Positions 15,538 through 25,257 of a DNA stretch of 64,000 bases are shown in pieces. Position 1 is the first letter of the stretch; each line of letters begins with the position of its first letter. A program made the position numbers and the translations under genes. The notes under the pieces are model-generated. The model was given only the letters and a program-made list of their open reading frames with translations. It was not told the origin of the DNA and ran no database searches. This DNA comes from DAOMNO01 sp035443885 (GTDB taxonomy: Bacteria > Planctomycetota > Phycisphaerae > Phycisphaerales > SM1A02), in contig DAOMNO010000003.1 in the NCBI GenBank assembly GCA_035443885.1, positions 186,001 to 250,000 of the forward strand, written 5' to 3'.

Positions 15538-17229
15538 ATGGCCGTGAAGGAACTGTCCTTCGATACCGACGCCCGCAAGGCTCTGCTCGCCGGCGTGGAA
15601 AAGCTCGCCGCCGCCGTCAAGTCCACCCTCGGCCCGCGAGGCCGCAATGCCGTGCTCGACAAGAGTTGGGGCGGCCCGACCGTCACCAAGGACGGCGTTA
15701 CCGTCGCTGAAGAAATCGAGCTTCGTGACAAGGTTGAAAACATGGGTGCCCAGCTTGTGAAGCAGGCCGCTTCCAAGACCTCTGATGATGCGGGCGACGG
15801 CACTACCACCGCCACCGTTCTGGCAGAAGCTCTTTTCAAAGCCGGTCTCAAGCACATTGCAGCGGGCGTTGACGCAAATGCCCTCGTGCGCGGTATGCAT
15901 AAGGCCGTCGGCGCCGTTGTCGAAGAAATCCAGTCAATGAGCAAGCCGGTCGGCACCGTCTCCGGCGGCATTGCTGCCGTCGCGGCCATCTCCGCCAACA
16001 ACGACCACACCATCGGCAAGATCATGGCGGATGCGTTCGATAAGGTTGGCAAAGACGGCGTCATCACCGTGGAAGAAGGCAAGGGCCTTGAAACCTATGT
16101 CGATGTCGTCGAGGGCATGCAATTCGATCGCGGCTATCTCAGCCCGAACTTCGTGACCAACCCGGACACGATGACAGTTGAGCTGGCCAAGCCGCTGATC
16201 CTCATTCACGAAGACAAGATTGACTCGCTCACCAAGCTCGTGCCCTTCCTTGAGAAGGTCATGCACGCGAAGAAGCCGCTGCTCATCATCGCGGAAGACA
16301 TCACGGGCGAAGCTCTGTCCACGCTCGTCATCAACAAGCTGCGCGGCGTGCTGCAGGTGTGCGCGGTGAAGGCGCCGGGCTACGGCGACCGCCGCAAGGC
16401 CATGCTGCAGGACCTCGCCGTCCTCACTGGCGCGGAGCCGGTGATGAAAGACCTCGGCATGGAGTTGGACAAGATTGCCATCAGCCAGCTTGGCCAGGCG
16501 AAGAAGATTTCCATCACCAGCGACACCACGACCATCGTGGAAGGTGCCGGCTCAACGAAGGACATTCAGGCTCGCATCGCGCAGATTCGCAACGAGATCG
16601 CAGCCACCGATTCCGACTACGACCGCGAGAAGCTGCAGGAGCGGCTAGCGAAGCTCGCGGGCGGCGTGGCGCAGATCAACGTCGGCGCAGGCAGCGAAGC
16701 AGAACTGAAGGAGAAGAAGGCTCGCGTCGAAGACGCGCTGCATGCGACCCGTGCAGCGGTAGCCGAGGGCATCGTCCCCGGCGGCGGCGTGAGCTTCATT
16801 CGTGCTATTCCCGCGCTCGAGAAGGCGCGCAAGGCCTGCAAGGGCGATGAGAAGTTCGGCGTCGATGTCGTCGCAGATGCTCTGCCGGTTCCCCTGCGAA
16901 CCATCGCAGACAACGCGGGCGAGAAAGGCACCGTCGTGGTGGCGAAGGTTCGTGAGAACAAGGCAACCAACTTCGGCTTCAATGCGCTCGCACTCACCTA
17001 TGGCGACCTCATCAAGGACGGCGTCATCACTCCCGCCAAGGTCGATCGCACCGCGCTGCAGAACGCAGCCAGTGTCGCGGGCCTTTTGCTCACCACCGAT
17101 TGCATCATCACCGAAGCCCCGAAGGATAAGGACGACCGCGCAGGCCACGGCCATGGCGCACCTGACATGGGTGGCATGGGCGGTATGGGTATGGGTGGAA
17201 TGGGCGGCATGGGTGGAATGGGATTCTGA
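15538..17229 (+). CDS. groEL: Chaperonin GroEL, first paralogue (with GGM tail)
   Basis: A 563-residue 60-kDa chaperonin. The start is the ATG at 15538 with CAGGAG about 9 bases upstream. LGPRGRNAVLDKSWGGPTVTKDG and DDAGDGTTTATVLA carry the nucleotide-binding residues. VEDALHATRAAVAEG contains the catalytic Asp and is followed by VPGGG. The C-terminus is His-rich (HGHGAP) and then a long Gly-Gly-Met repeat, the normal flexible tail of folding-active GroEL. It lies upstream of groES, the reverse of the usual order. I see no CIRCE element in the 236 bases before it. Confidence 0.97.
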   Translation: MAVKELSFDTDARKALLAGVEKLAAAVKSTLGPRGRNAVLDKSWGGPTVTKDGVTVAEEIELRDKVENMGAQLVKQAASKTSDDAGDGTTTATVLAEALFKAGLKHIAAGVDANALVRGMHKAVGAVVEEIQSMSKPVGTVSGGIAAVAAISANNDHTIGKIMADAFDKVGKDGVITVEEGKGLETYVDVVEGMQFDRGYLSPNFVTNPDTMTVELAKPLILIHEDKIDSLTKLVPFLEKVMHAKKPLLIIAEDITGEALSTLVINKLRGVLQVCAVKAPGYGDRRKAMLQDLAVLTGAEPVMKDLGMELDKIAISQLGQAKKISITSDTTTIVEGAGSTKDIQARIAQIRNEIAATDSDYDREKLQERLAKLAGGVAQINVGAGSEAELKEKKARVEDALHATRAAVAEGIVPGGGVSFIRAIPALEKARKACKGDEKFGVDVVADALPVPLRTIADNAGEKGTVVVAKVRENKATNFGFNALALTYGDLIKDGVITPAKVDRTALQNAASVAGLLLTTDCIITEAPKDKDDRAGHGHGAPDMGGMGGMGMGGMGGMGGMGF

Positions 17230-17308
17230 GTGCCATCGCATAAACCGCTATTCGCATCGTTAACAAACATTCGTTCTAAGAACACACATCGTTTTCGGAG
17301 CCAACTCA

Positions 17309-17599
17309 ATGTCCGTCAAACCCCTCGAAGACCGCATTCTCATCAAGCCCACCGAGCCGGAAACCAAGACCAAGTCCGGCATCTATCTGCCTGAATCTGC
17401 CAAGGAGCGTCCCATGCAGGGTACCGTCGTGGCGACCGGCCCCGGCAAGCTGCTCGACAACGGCCAGCGAGCCAAGCTCAATGTCAAGAAGGGCGACACC
17501 GTCCTCTTTGGCAAGTACGCAGGCACCGAAATCGAAATTAAGAACACCAAGCACCTCATCGTCCGCGAGAGCGAACTGCTCGGCGTGATTGAGGGCTGA
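17309..17599 (+). CDS. groES: Co-chaperonin GroES
   Basis: A 96-residue protein that caps the GroEL ring. It opens VKPLEDRILIKP, has the mobile-loop segment around TKSGIYLPESAKERPMQG and ends ESELLGVIEG, all typical. A GGAG site lies about 9 bases before the ATG. It is placed between two groEL genes, 79 bases after the first and 73 bases before the second. A short palindrome (GTTCTAAGAAC) lies in the gap upstream, at about 17273-17283. Confidence 0.97.
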   Translation: MSVKPLEDRILIKPTEPETKTKSGIYLPESAKERPMQGTVVATGPGKLLDNGQRAKLNVKKGDTVLFGKYAGTEIEIKNTKHLIVRESELLGVIEG

Positions 17600-17672
17600 T
17601 CGGTAACGATCAACACGCATGTGCTCTTGAATCTGACACCTGAAACCTGACAACCGGTTACTGAGAACTTCC

Positions 17673-19286
17673 ATGTCCACCAAGCAAATGAAATTCGACA
17701 CCGCCGCGCAGATTGAGTTCAAGAACGGCGCGGCCAAGATCGCACGAGCGGTCGCCGTAACGATGGGCCCTACCGGGCGCAACGTCGTGATGCAGAAGTC
17801 ATACGGCGGCCCTGCCGTCACCAAGGACGGCGTGTCCGTCGCCAAGGAAGTCGATCTTCCGCAGCCCTTTGAGAACATGGGCGCGAAGATGCTCAATCAG
17901 GTGGCGAAGAAGACCGCTGACACTGCAGGCGATGGCACCACCGCTGCCATCGTACTCGCGCATGCCATCTATACGGAAGGTCTCCGCCACACGACCGTCG
18001 GCGCGAACTCTTCTGCAGTGCAGCGCGGCGTGAACGAAGCGGCCCGCATCGCTTCGGAAGCCATTGAAAAAATGGCCGTTAAGTGCAAGGGCAAGGACGA
18101 CTACAAGAAGGTCGCCACTGTTTCGGCGAATCACGATGCGCAGATCGGCGAGATCATCGCGGAAGCCATCAGCAAGGTCGGGCCGGAAGGCGTGGTGGAA
18201 GTTGAGGAAGGCAAGACGTCTGAAACCACGCTGGAGTATGTCGAAGGTATGGCGTTCGACAAGGGTTATCTCTCACCTTACTTCATGACCGACCCGAAGA
18301 AGGCCGAGTGCGTGCTTGAGGACGCAAGCATCCTGATTTACGAGAAGAAGATCGGCAACCTCGCCGACCTGCTCCCGCTGCTCAACAAGGTCGCCGCCGC
18401 ACGCACGCCGCTGCTCATCATCGCTGAAGATGTTGAAAGCGAAGCGCTGGCCGCCCTCGTCGTCAACCGCCTGCGCGGCGTACTCAACGTCTGTGCGGTA
18501 AAGGCGCCGGGTTTTGGCGATCGTCGCAAGGCCATGCTCGGCGATATCGCCACCCTCACTGGCGGCACCTTCTTCGCTGAAGACCTCGGCCGCAATCTTG
18601 AGGACATCGAACTCAATGAGCTTGGCCGCGCGAAGAAGATCACCGTAACAAAGGACGCGACGACCATCGTGCAGGGCGCAGGCAAGAAGAAGGATATTGA
18701 AGCTCGCGCCGCGCAGATCAAGACGCAGATCGAACGCTCCACCAGCGACTATGACCGCGAGAAGCTTCAGGAACGACTCGCGAAACTCACCGGCGGGGTG
18801 GCGATCATCAACGTCGGCGGCGCGACGGAAGTCGCCATGAAGGAACGCAAGGACCGCGTTGAAGACGCGCTCGCAGCCACACGCGCCGCAGCGAAGGAAG
18901 GTTACGTGCCGGGCGGCGGCGTGGCGTGCATCCGCGCGATCGACGCCGTCACCGCCGCTCGCAGCAAGGCGAAGGGCGATGAGAAGATCGGCTTCGACAT
19001 CGTCGCCGCCGCGCTCACCGCTCCTGCAGCGCAGATCGCAACGAATGCAGGTCATGACGGCGACCTCGTCGTCGAAAAGGTCCGCGAGATGAAGATGAAC
19101 GGCGGCTTCAACGCTGCGACAGGCGAGTACGAAGACCTCGTCAAGAGCGGCATTATCGATCCCGCGCTGGTCATCCGCACTGCACTGCAGAACGCAGCGT
19201 CCGTCGCGGGTCTCATGCTCACAACCGATGTGGTCATCACAGAATTGAAGGACGACGCCGAGCCGATTGAGGACGCCGTCTCGTGA
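17673..19286 (+). CDS. groEL: Chaperonin GroEL, second paralogue (no GGM tail)
   Basis: A 537-residue chaperonin clearly diverged from the first copy. MGPTGRNVVMQKSYGGPAVTKDG and DTAGDGTTAAIVLA keep the ATP site, and VEDALAATRAAAKEG keeps the catalytic Asp. The apical domain differs from copy one at many positions. The protein stops at an acidic tail (DDAEPIEDAVS) without the Gly-Gly-Met repeats that fill the cavity floor. Such tail-less extra copies often have specialised clients. A strong hairpin terminator follows at 19312-19342, separating it from dnaJ. Confidence 0.96.
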   Translation: MSTKQMKFDTAAQIEFKNGAAKIARAVAVTMGPTGRNVVMQKSYGGPAVTKDGVSVAKEVDLPQPFENMGAKMLNQVAKKTADTAGDGTTAAIVLAHAIYTEGLRHTTVGANSSAVQRGVNEAARIASEAIEKMAVKCKGKDDYKKVATVSANHDAQIGEIIAEAISKVGPEGVVEVEEGKTSETTLEYVEGMAFDKGYLSPYFMTDPKKAECVLEDASILIYEKKIGNLADLLPLLNKVAAARTPLLIIAEDVESEALAALVVNRLRGVLNVCAVKAPGFGDRRKAMLGDIATLTGGTFFAEDLGRNLEDIELNELGRAKKITVTKDATTIVQGAGKKKDIEARAAQIKTQIERSTSDYDREKLQERLAKLTGGVAIINVGGATEVAMKERKDRVEDALAATRAAAKEGYVPGGGVACIRAIDAVTAARSKAKGDEKIGFDIVAAALTAPAAQIATNAGHDGDLVVEKVREMKMNGGFNAATGEYEDLVKSGIIDPALVIRTALQNAASVAGLMLTTDVVITELKDDAEPIEDAVS

Positions 19287-19311
19287 TGAAGGTCCGTTGA
19301 AGCAGATTCAC

Positions 19312-19342
19312 AAAGCCCAGGGAGAGAGTGTCCCTGGGCTTT
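19312..19342 (+). terminator. Hairpin terminator after the second groEL
   Basis: AAAGCCCAGGGA (19312-19323) and TCCCTGGGCTTT (19331-19342) form a perfect 12-bp stem with a 7-base loop, ending in TTT. It separates groEL-groES-groEL from dnaJ-grpE. Confidence 0.75.
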
Positions 19343-19371
19343 GGCGTAAGTTGAGCAGGCGGCACGATTCC

Positions 19372-20526
19372 ATGCCCACCACACGCGACTATTACGAGAT
19401 TCTCAGCGTCGAGCGCACCGCCTCAGGCGAAGACATCAAGCGCTCCTATCGCCGCCTTGCGATGAAGTACCACCCGGATCGCAATCCGGGCGATCCTGAA
19501 GCCGAGGGGCGATTCAAAGAGTGCGCAGAAGCCTACGAGGTGCTCTCAAACCCGGAACGTCGCGCCGTCTATGACAAATACGGTCATGCAGGCCTGCGCA
19601 GCACGCCCGGCCACGACTTCCGCTCCATGCACGTCGAAGACATCTTCTCGATGTTCAACGACATCTTCGGCGGTGGCATGGGCGGTGGCATGGGCGGCGG
19701 CCGACGGCAGCGCGGCGGTGTGCCGCGCGGATACGACCTTGAGACCGAGGTTGAAATCACACTCGAAGAAGTGTTGCGCGGCGCCGAGCGCGATGTGGAG
19801 TTCAAAAGACTCGATGTCTGCGAAACATGCTCCGGCACGGGCGCCAAGCCCGGCACCTCGCCCACTACATGCGCCACATGCGGCGGCCAGGGGCAGGTCG
19901 CGCAAACCGGCCTCGGTGGCATGTTCCGCATGGTAACGACATGCCCGCATTGCAAAGGTCGCGGCACGGTCGTCGCTGACAAATGTTCAAGCTGTCGCGG
20001 CGCGGGGCGCGTGTCGCTCAAGCGAAAGTTGAGCATCAAGATTCCGCCCGGCGTGCATGACGGTCAGGCTGTGCGCGTGCAGGGTGAAGGCGAACCACCG
20101 CCGCCGGAGATGAACCCGGAAGGCAAGGGTATTCGCGGTGATCTGCATGTCGTCGTGCGCGTGCAGGAGCACGATCAGTTCGAGCGTGAAGGCGACGATC
20201 TGCTGATCGTCGTTCCCACTGCGTTCTCGCAGGCCGCACTTGGCGCAGAGATCGACGTGCCCACGCTCACCGGTAGCACCAAGCTGACGATCCCCGCAGG
20301 CACGCAGCACGGCGCGCTCTTCCGCGTGGATGGCGAAGGCCTGCCAAACCTTCGTTCAGGCAAACGAGGTTCGCTGGTTGTGATTGTGCAGCTTGTCGTG
20401 CCACGCAAACTCAACGAATCGCAGCGCAAGCTGCTGACCGAGTTCGCACGAACGGAGAAAGTGGACGTGAAAGCGCAGAGTCCTTCGTTGTGGGAGAAGA
20501 TCAAGGACGCCGTCAAAGGCGGCTGA
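19372..20526 (+). CDS. dnaJ: Co-chaperone DnaJ
   Basis: A 384-residue type I J-protein. The start is the ATG at 19372 (MPTTRDYYEIL); the upstream frame runs through the terminator hairpin. The order is J domain with HPD at 34-36, a Gly/Met-rich linker (MGGGMGGGMGGG near 100-110), then four CxxCxGxG-type zinc repeats, then the substrate-binding C-terminal domains. It stimulates DnaK ATPase and delivers substrate. grpE follows 30 bases later, but no dnaK gene is in the window. Confidence 0.96.
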   Translation: MPTTRDYYEILSVERTASGEDIKRSYRRLAMKYHPDRNPGDPEAEGRFKECAEAYEVLSNPERRAVYDKYGHAGLRSTPGHDFRSMHVEDIFSMFNDIFGGGMGGGMGGGRRQRGGVPRGYDLETEVEITLEEVLRGAERDVEFKRLDVCETCSGTGAKPGTSPTTCATCGGQGQVAQTGLGGMFRMVTTCPHCKGRGTVVADKCSSCRGAGRVSLKRKLSIKIPPGVHDGQAVRVQGEGEPPPPEMNPEGKGIRGDLHVVVRVQEHDQFEREGDDLLIVVPTAFSQAALGAEIDVPTLTGSTKLTIPAGTQHGALFRVDGEGLPNLRSGKRGSLVVIVQLVVPRKLNESQRKLLTEFARTEKVDVKAQSPSLWEKIKDAVKGG

Positions 20527-20556
20527 TACCGGATGTAAAAGCCTTTGGATAGCGAC

Positions 20557-21114
20557 ATGAGCAAACACGAGACCAAACCAGACCCTTCCATGACCAACGC
20601 CTCGCAACATGACGAGACCATTGAGCTTTCCGAGGCGGCGGCTAATCTGTTGCGCTCCCTGGAAGTCGAGCGGGACGACGCCATCGCGGCACGCCAGCGC
20701 GCTCTGGCGGACTTCGCAAACTATCAGCGCCGTGCCACAGAGAACGAGCGACGCGCGCATCACGCCGGCGCTTCTTCTGTCGTGCGATCCATCATTCCCG
20801 TGCTGGATCATTTCGACCTTGCGCTCGGGCAGCGAGCCGACCAACTCACTGTCGAACAGCTCATCGGCGGCGTCAAAATGGTTCGCGATGAACTCGCCAA
20901 GGCTCTTCATGTGAGCGGCGTCGAGCGCATTGAGCCGAAGCCGAATGACCCGTTCGATCCGAATCGTCATGAAGCGATGATGCGCCAAGCCGCGCCGGGC
21001 GTTGAGCCGGATCACATTGTTTCAGTGCTTCAAGCGGGGTACGCAATGGGCGACATGGTGCTGCGGCCTGCAAAGGTCGTGATCGCCGCCGAAGCAACCG
21101 GGAGCGAGGCGTAA
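20557..21114 (+). CDS. grpE: Nucleotide exchange factor GrpE
   Basis: A 185-residue DnaK nucleotide exchange factor. The start is taken at the ATG at 20557; a TTG at 20545 is possible. A long helix (LRSLEVERDDAIAARQRALADFANYQRR) leads to the family signature IIPVLDHFDLAL, FDPNRHEAMM and VLQAGYAMGDMVLRPAKVVIA. The Thr/Ser-rich acidic start is variable. It lies 30 bases after dnaJ and 3 bases before the zinc-ribbon gene, so the three are one operon. Confidence 0.95.
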   Translation: MSKHETKPDPSMTNASQHDETIELSEAAANLLRSLEVERDDAIAARQRALADFANYQRRATENERRAHHAGASSVVRSIIPVLDHFDLALGQRADQLTVEQLIGGVKMVRDELAKALHVSGVERIEPKPNDPFDPNRHEAMMRQAAPGVEPDHIVSVLQAGYAMGDMVLRPAKVVIAAEATGSEA

Positions 21115-21117
21115 CAC

Positions 21118-21504
21118 ATGCCCACCTACGACTATGCATGCAAAGCGTGCGGCCACGAGTTTGAACTCTTCCAGCAGATGAGCGAGCCGGTGAAGCGAAA
21201 GTGCCCGTCATGCGGCAAGTCGCAGCTTCAGCGTTTGATCGGCACCGGCGCGGGAATCATCTTCAAGGGCGGCGGCTTCTACGAAACTGATTACCGCAGT
21301 GAGTCGTACACCAAAGCCGCAGAAGCCGAGAAAAAAGCTGCTGAAGGAACCGCCGACACCAGCGCGAAGCCTGCTTCACCCGCCAAGGAAGACAAGGCCG
21401 CCGCATCTCAACCGGATACGAAACCTGCTGCTGTGTCGCCCAGCAAAGCGAAGACTGAAAAGAAGACCGCCCCTGGAAAGACGCGCAAGCGAGATCGAGC
21501 GTAA
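21118..21504 (+). CDS. FmdB-family zinc-ribbon protein
   Basis: A 128-residue protein. The N-terminal 50 residues are the FmdB/CxxC-type regulatory ribbon: MPTYDYACKACGHEFE, MSEPVKRKCPSCG, then GTGAGIIFKGGGFYETDYR. The rest is a low-complexity Lys/Ala/Pro-rich tail ending KTRKRDRA, which may bind nucleic acid or ribosomes. Family function is not established; an old link to amidase regulation is weak. The 3-base gap from grpE suggests co-expression with the chaperones. Confidence 0.88.
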   Translation: MPTYDYACKACGHEFELFQQMSEPVKRKCPSCGKSQLQRLIGTGAGIIFKGGGFYETDYRSESYTKAAEAEKKAAEGTADTSAKPASPAKEDKAAASQPDTKPAAVSPSKAKTEKKTAPGKTRKRDRA

Positions 21505-21506
21505 CG

Positions 21507-22367
21507 TCATTTTCCCGCAGCGATGTACGCGATCCACCCCGGACAGGCTTCACCTCGCGTCGTCAGCGACCAGTTGCCGTCGCCTTCGCCCGTTTCCTCG
21601 TCTGTGCCTTCCCAATAGACCCACACCTTGCGGAAGCCCGCCTCGTGGAGAATCTCTCGCAGTTCAGGCAGCGTCCACAGTCGCCAGTCGTATGTGAACG
21701 CGCGATTGATGCGTGAGCCATCGGGAAACTCGAAGTGAATATGGTTGACGACGCGGCCGGTCACAGGGTTGTAGTAGTTTTGATCCCAGATGTAGGTGAA
21801 GCCGTCCATGTCGCGCTCTTCTTCCATCTCAGAGAACGACTCGCTGCCGCCGTAGGCATCCATCATCAACAGGCCATCGTCGGTGATGGCGTTGTACGCA
21901 CACTGGAAGTAGTGCCGCAGTTCTTCGCGCTTCTTGAAAATGAAGTAGCTGAAGTTCATCGCGAGCAGAGCTTCGACCGGCTCGACCTTCGCTGTTCGCA
22001 CGTCCGCTTTGACCAGTTGTATGCGTGTGCGCTGCTCGGCATTGAGGCGCGACGCCATGCGCTTGCGCCCCCACGCCAGCACGGATGGATCGATATCGAC
22101 GCCGACCGCCGTATTCGACTTCCTGCGGGCGACCCATTTCATCGAAACCGCCGCTGTGCCGCAGAAATCCTCGCGAATGTGCTTGCACGTTCGGCCGCGC
22201 TGTTCTTTCCAAATCTGATCAATCAGATCGCACTCCGCTTCCGGCTCCTGCACGGAGAGTTCGTACAGTTCGTGAATATCACTCGTTGCGGCTGTACGCC
22301 AACCGCTCTTCGTGGGCTTGATGATCTGGCGTGAGGATCGACTGGAATTCTTGGCGCGTGAAGTCAT
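21507..22367 (-). CDS. SAM-dependent class I methyltransferase
   Basis: The start is taken at the ATG at 22367 (MTSRAKNSS), giving 286 residues. Motif I is degenerate (REDFCGTAAVSMKW, where the glycine loop would be), followed by AVGVDIDPSVLAWGRKR (motif II, acidic SAM-binding residue) and QLVKADVRT. LLAMNFSYFIF and AITDDGLLMMDAYGGSE match later motifs. DFCGT in place of the usual GxGxG is typical of one planctomycete/actinobacterial subfamily. The substrate is unknown. It is convergent with the chaperone operon, with 2 bases between the stops. Confidence 0.8.
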   Translation of the reverse strand: MTSRAKNSSRSSRQIIKPTKSGWRTAATSDIHELYELSVQEPEAECDLIDQIWKEQRGRTCKHIREDFCGTAAVSMKWVARRKSNTAVGVDIDPSVLAWGRKRMASRLNAEQRTRIQLVKADVRTAKVEPVEALLAMNFSYFIFKKREELRHYFQCAYNAITDDGLLMMDAYGGSESFSEMEEERDMDGFTYIWDQNYYNPVTGRVVNHIHFEFPDGSRINRAFTYDWRLWTLPELREILHEAGFRKVWVYWEGTDEETGEGDGNWSLTTRGEACPGWIAYIAAGK

Positions 22368-22456
22368 GGCGGGACAGTGGAACGTCAACCGCCCGTTTCG
22401 TCAACGCGCTGCGCAATCACCCGAACGCGCGGACTGAACCTCGCTCCGGGCAATCA

Positions 22457-23050
22457 TCACTCCTTCGCGCCGTTCAGCATCAGGTATTCGGCGATTTCCC
22501 GGAAGCCCTTTCTGGTTGCCAGCTCCAGCGGTGTGATGCCACCGTCCACGCCACCCTTGCGGTTCACATCCGCGCCAAACTCCACCAGCAGTTTGACGCA
22601 TTCGAAACAACCGCTGCGCGTCGCCCAGATGAGCGGGTCAACATTCTGCTGCTGCGGCCTGACGACGTGGTTCGGGTTGGCGCCGAACTCCAGAAGCAAC
22701 GCCACAACCTCAGGATAGTTGTTGCGACTCGCGCCATGAAGCGGCATGAAGCCGTCCTCGCCTGCTTCGTTGGGCGATGCGCCCCAGAACAAGTTGGACT
22801 TCACCTCATTGACATCGCCGTAGATGCACGCGTCGTACAACGACCGCGTCGGGCGCGGCGGTTCGGCATCATGGACGTGCAGCAACGTACGGTCGCGGCT
22901 GGGCTGTCGCACATTCTTGGCTGTGCTCGATCCATTGGCTGTCGCGCCGCCCGCGCCACCGGCCGAACCTCGCTCGCAGCCGGTGAGAAGCAGCGCGGCA
23001 GTCACCAGCAGCGCAGCGGAAGGAAGCACGATCGAAGACTTGATGTTCAT
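22457..23050 (-). CDS. Ankyrin-repeat lipoprotein
   Basis: The start is the ATG at 23050 (MNIKSSIVLP). A lipoprotein signal ends at LLTGC (Cys23). A Gly/Ala/Ser linker leads to about four ankyrin repeats (roughly 75-197), recognisable by MPLHGASRNNYPEVVALLLEFGANPN, PLIWATRSGCFECVKLLVEFGADVN and TPLELATRKGFREIAEYLMLNGA. Ankyrin repeats are protein-binding scaffolds, so this is likely a membrane-tethered, envelope-facing binding protein with an unknown partner. It has no operon neighbours. Confidence 0.85.
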   Translation of the reverse strand: MNIKSSIVLPSAALLVTAALLLTGCERGSAGGAGGATANGSSTAKNVRQPSRDRTLLHVHDAEPPRPTRSLYDACIYGDVNEVKSNLFWGASPNEAGEDGFMPLHGASRNNYPEVVALLLEFGANPNHVVRPQQQNVDPLIWATRSGCFECVKLLVEFGADVNRKGGVDGGITPLELATRKGFREIAEYLMLNGAKE

Positions 23051-23223
23051 GGCAATGCTCGCTTGCAGAAGTGAACGCCACGTGAACAGACGGCGCCCAG
23101 ACGCTTCACTATCACGCTTTGATCGACCGAGGTCAAGCGTCAAGTTTGGCTACAGACCGAGTTTCTCGACGGAAAGCCCAAGTTCGGGCGTGAATCCGGC
23201 CCCGCATCGTTGTAAACTAGGCC

Positions 23224-25209
23224 ATGCAGACAAAACCCCACAAGCCGCTGCCCATTGAGAAGAGGCCGCCGCGCCAACCGGATCGCTTCCTCGACGGGGA
23301 AACATGGTCCATCGCCGACTCCCGCGAGCTGTATCAGATTGAGGCGTGGGGTCAGGGCTTTTTTGATATATCGGACGCGGGCCATGTGGTCGTCCGCCCC
23401 AATCGCACCGCGACCAACGAGATCGACATCTACGAGGTCGTTCAGGGCCTGCACGAGCGCGGCATCCAGACGCCCGTCATCATCGGCTTCACCGACCTGC
23501 TCGCCCGCCGCATCCGCGATCTCCACGAGGCGTTCCAGTCCGCGATTGCTGAAAACAACTACAAAGGTCGATACATCGCGGTCTATCCGGTGAAGGTCAA
23601 CCAGCAACGGCACCTAGTGGAACAGGTGCAGCAGAACTGCCAGGCTCTGAGCTTCGGGCTTGAAGTCGGCTCAAAGCCTGAGCTGCTCGCTGTGCTGGGC
23701 CTGACGGCGGAATCGCCGGAGATGCCCATCATCTGCAACGGCTTCAAGGAAAGCCGTTACGTCGAGTTCGTTACCCTCGCCGTCAAGCTCGGCCGCAACA
23801 TCATTCCCGTCATCGAAAATATCAGCGAGCTTGAGCTGATTCTCGAAGCTGCGGAGAAGTTCGGCGTGCGGCCGCGCATCGGCGTGCGCGCCAACCTGGA
23901 AGCCCAAGGCGCAGGTCGCTGGCGCTACTCCAGCGGAGCCAAAGCCAAGTTCGGCCTTTCCATCTCGGAAATGCTCGAAGTCTTCGAGCTGCTGAAGAAG
24001 CGGAACATGGCCGACTGCTTCGAGCTGCTGCACTGCCACATGGGATCGCAGATTCATGACATCCGCAGTGTTACCGCAGGCGTCAACGAACTGACGCGCA
24101 TCTACACGGAACTCGTCAAGATGGGCGCGGGACTCAAGTATCTCGATGTCGGCGGCGGCCTCGGCGTCGATTACGACGGCAGCCAGACCGACTTCGAATT
24201 CTCCATGAACTACACGCTCGGCGAGTACGCCAGCAACGTCGTCTATCGCATCATGGCCATCTGCGATGACGAAGGCATCGAGCATCCCACGATCATCACC
24301 GAGTGCGGCCGCGCCATGGTGGCGCATCACAGCGTGCTCGTGTTCGACATCCTGGGCGCCAATCGGCCCGATCGCTTCAGCGTGAGCGACGACCTGCGCG
24401 AAGCCGCAGCAAACGACGAGCTTCCCCGCCCCGTCATCGACCTGCTGGAAGCCTATGACCGCGTTTCAGAAGACACGCTGCTGGAGTGTTACCACGACGC
24501 CGTACAGGCGCGCGATGAAGCACTCAGCTTCTTCCGCGTCGGTCACCTCAGCCTCCCGCACCGCGCCGTCGTGGAGCGGCTCTACTGGTCCGTGTGCGTC
24601 AAGATTCGCGACATCTGTCGAAAGCTGGAAGCCATCCCCGAAGAACTCATGGGGTTGGAATCCAACCTCAGCGACACCTACTTCTGCAATCTCTCCATCT
24701 TCCAGTCGCTGCCGGACGCATGGGCCATCGATCAGATTTTCCCCATCATGCCGATTCATCGCCTTGATGAGCGACCCACACGTCGCGGTACGCTGGCGGA
24801 CATCACATGCGACTCCGACGGCAAACTGGAGCGATTCATCGACCCGCTGGACGTAAAGAAAACCATCGAGCTTCACGCCATCGTTCCGCAGGAAAAATAT
24901 TACGTCGCCGCTTTCCTTGTCGGCGCGTATCAGGAAACGCTCGGCGATCTGCACAACCTCTTCGGCGACACGCATCTCGTTCATGTCAAGCTCGACGACA
25001 ACGGCCGCTGGTGGATCGACCACGTCGTTGAGGGCGACTCCATCCGTGAAGTGCTGTCGTATGTGCAGTACGATGTCGATCGTCTGCATCAGCAGTTCCG
25101 TCGCGAATGCGAGCATGCCGTCCGCAACAAGCAGCTTACCGTCAGCGAAAGCCGCACACTGGTCAACGCCTACGAATCAGGTCTTGCAGGCTATACATAT
25201 CTTGAGTAG
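23224..25209 (+). CDS. speA: Biosynthetic arginine decarboxylase
   Basis: A 661-residue PLP enzyme that decarboxylates arginine to agmatine, the first step of the agmatine route to putrescine. YIAVYPVKVNQQRH carries the PLP lysine (K124). EVGSKPELLA, HCHMGSQIHDI and YLDVGGGLGVDYDGS form the barrel core, and TECGRAMVAHHSVL supplies the phosphate-binding region. The length matches bacterial SpeA. The agmatinase gene follows 48 bases later, so the pair makes a two-step putrescine pathway. Confidence 0.97.
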   Translation: MQTKPHKPLPIEKRPPRQPDRFLDGETWSIADSRELYQIEAWGQGFFDISDAGHVVVRPNRTATNEIDIYEVVQGLHERGIQTPVIIGFTDLLARRIRDLHEAFQSAIAENNYKGRYIAVYPVKVNQQRHLVEQVQQNCQALSFGLEVGSKPELLAVLGLTAESPEMPIICNGFKESRYVEFVTLAVKLGRNIIPVIENISELELILEAAEKFGVRPRIGVRANLEAQGAGRWRYSSGAKAKFGLSISEMLEVFELLKKRNMADCFELLHCHMGSQIHDIRSVTAGVNELTRIYTELVKMGAGLKYLDVGGGLGVDYDGSQTDFEFSMNYTLGEYASNVVYRIMAICDDEGIEHPTIITECGRAMVAHHSVLVFDILGANRPDRFSVSDDLREAAANDELPRPVIDLLEAYDRVSEDTLLECYHDAVQARDEALSFFRVGHLSLPHRAVVERLYWSVCVKIRDICRKLEAIPEELMGLESNLSDTYFCNLSIFQSLPDAWAIDQIFPIMPIHRLDERPTRRGTLADITCDSDGKLERFIDPLDVKKTIELHAIVPQEKYYVAAFLVGAYQETLGDLHNLFGDTHLVHVKLDDNGRWWIDHVVEGDSIREVLSYVQYDVDRLHQQFRRECEHAVRNKQLTVSESRTLVNAYESGLAGYTYLE

Positions 25210-25257
25210 TTGGCATTTGGCCGCAAACATTCAGCACGCCGCTCAAAAGCTTCTCCT

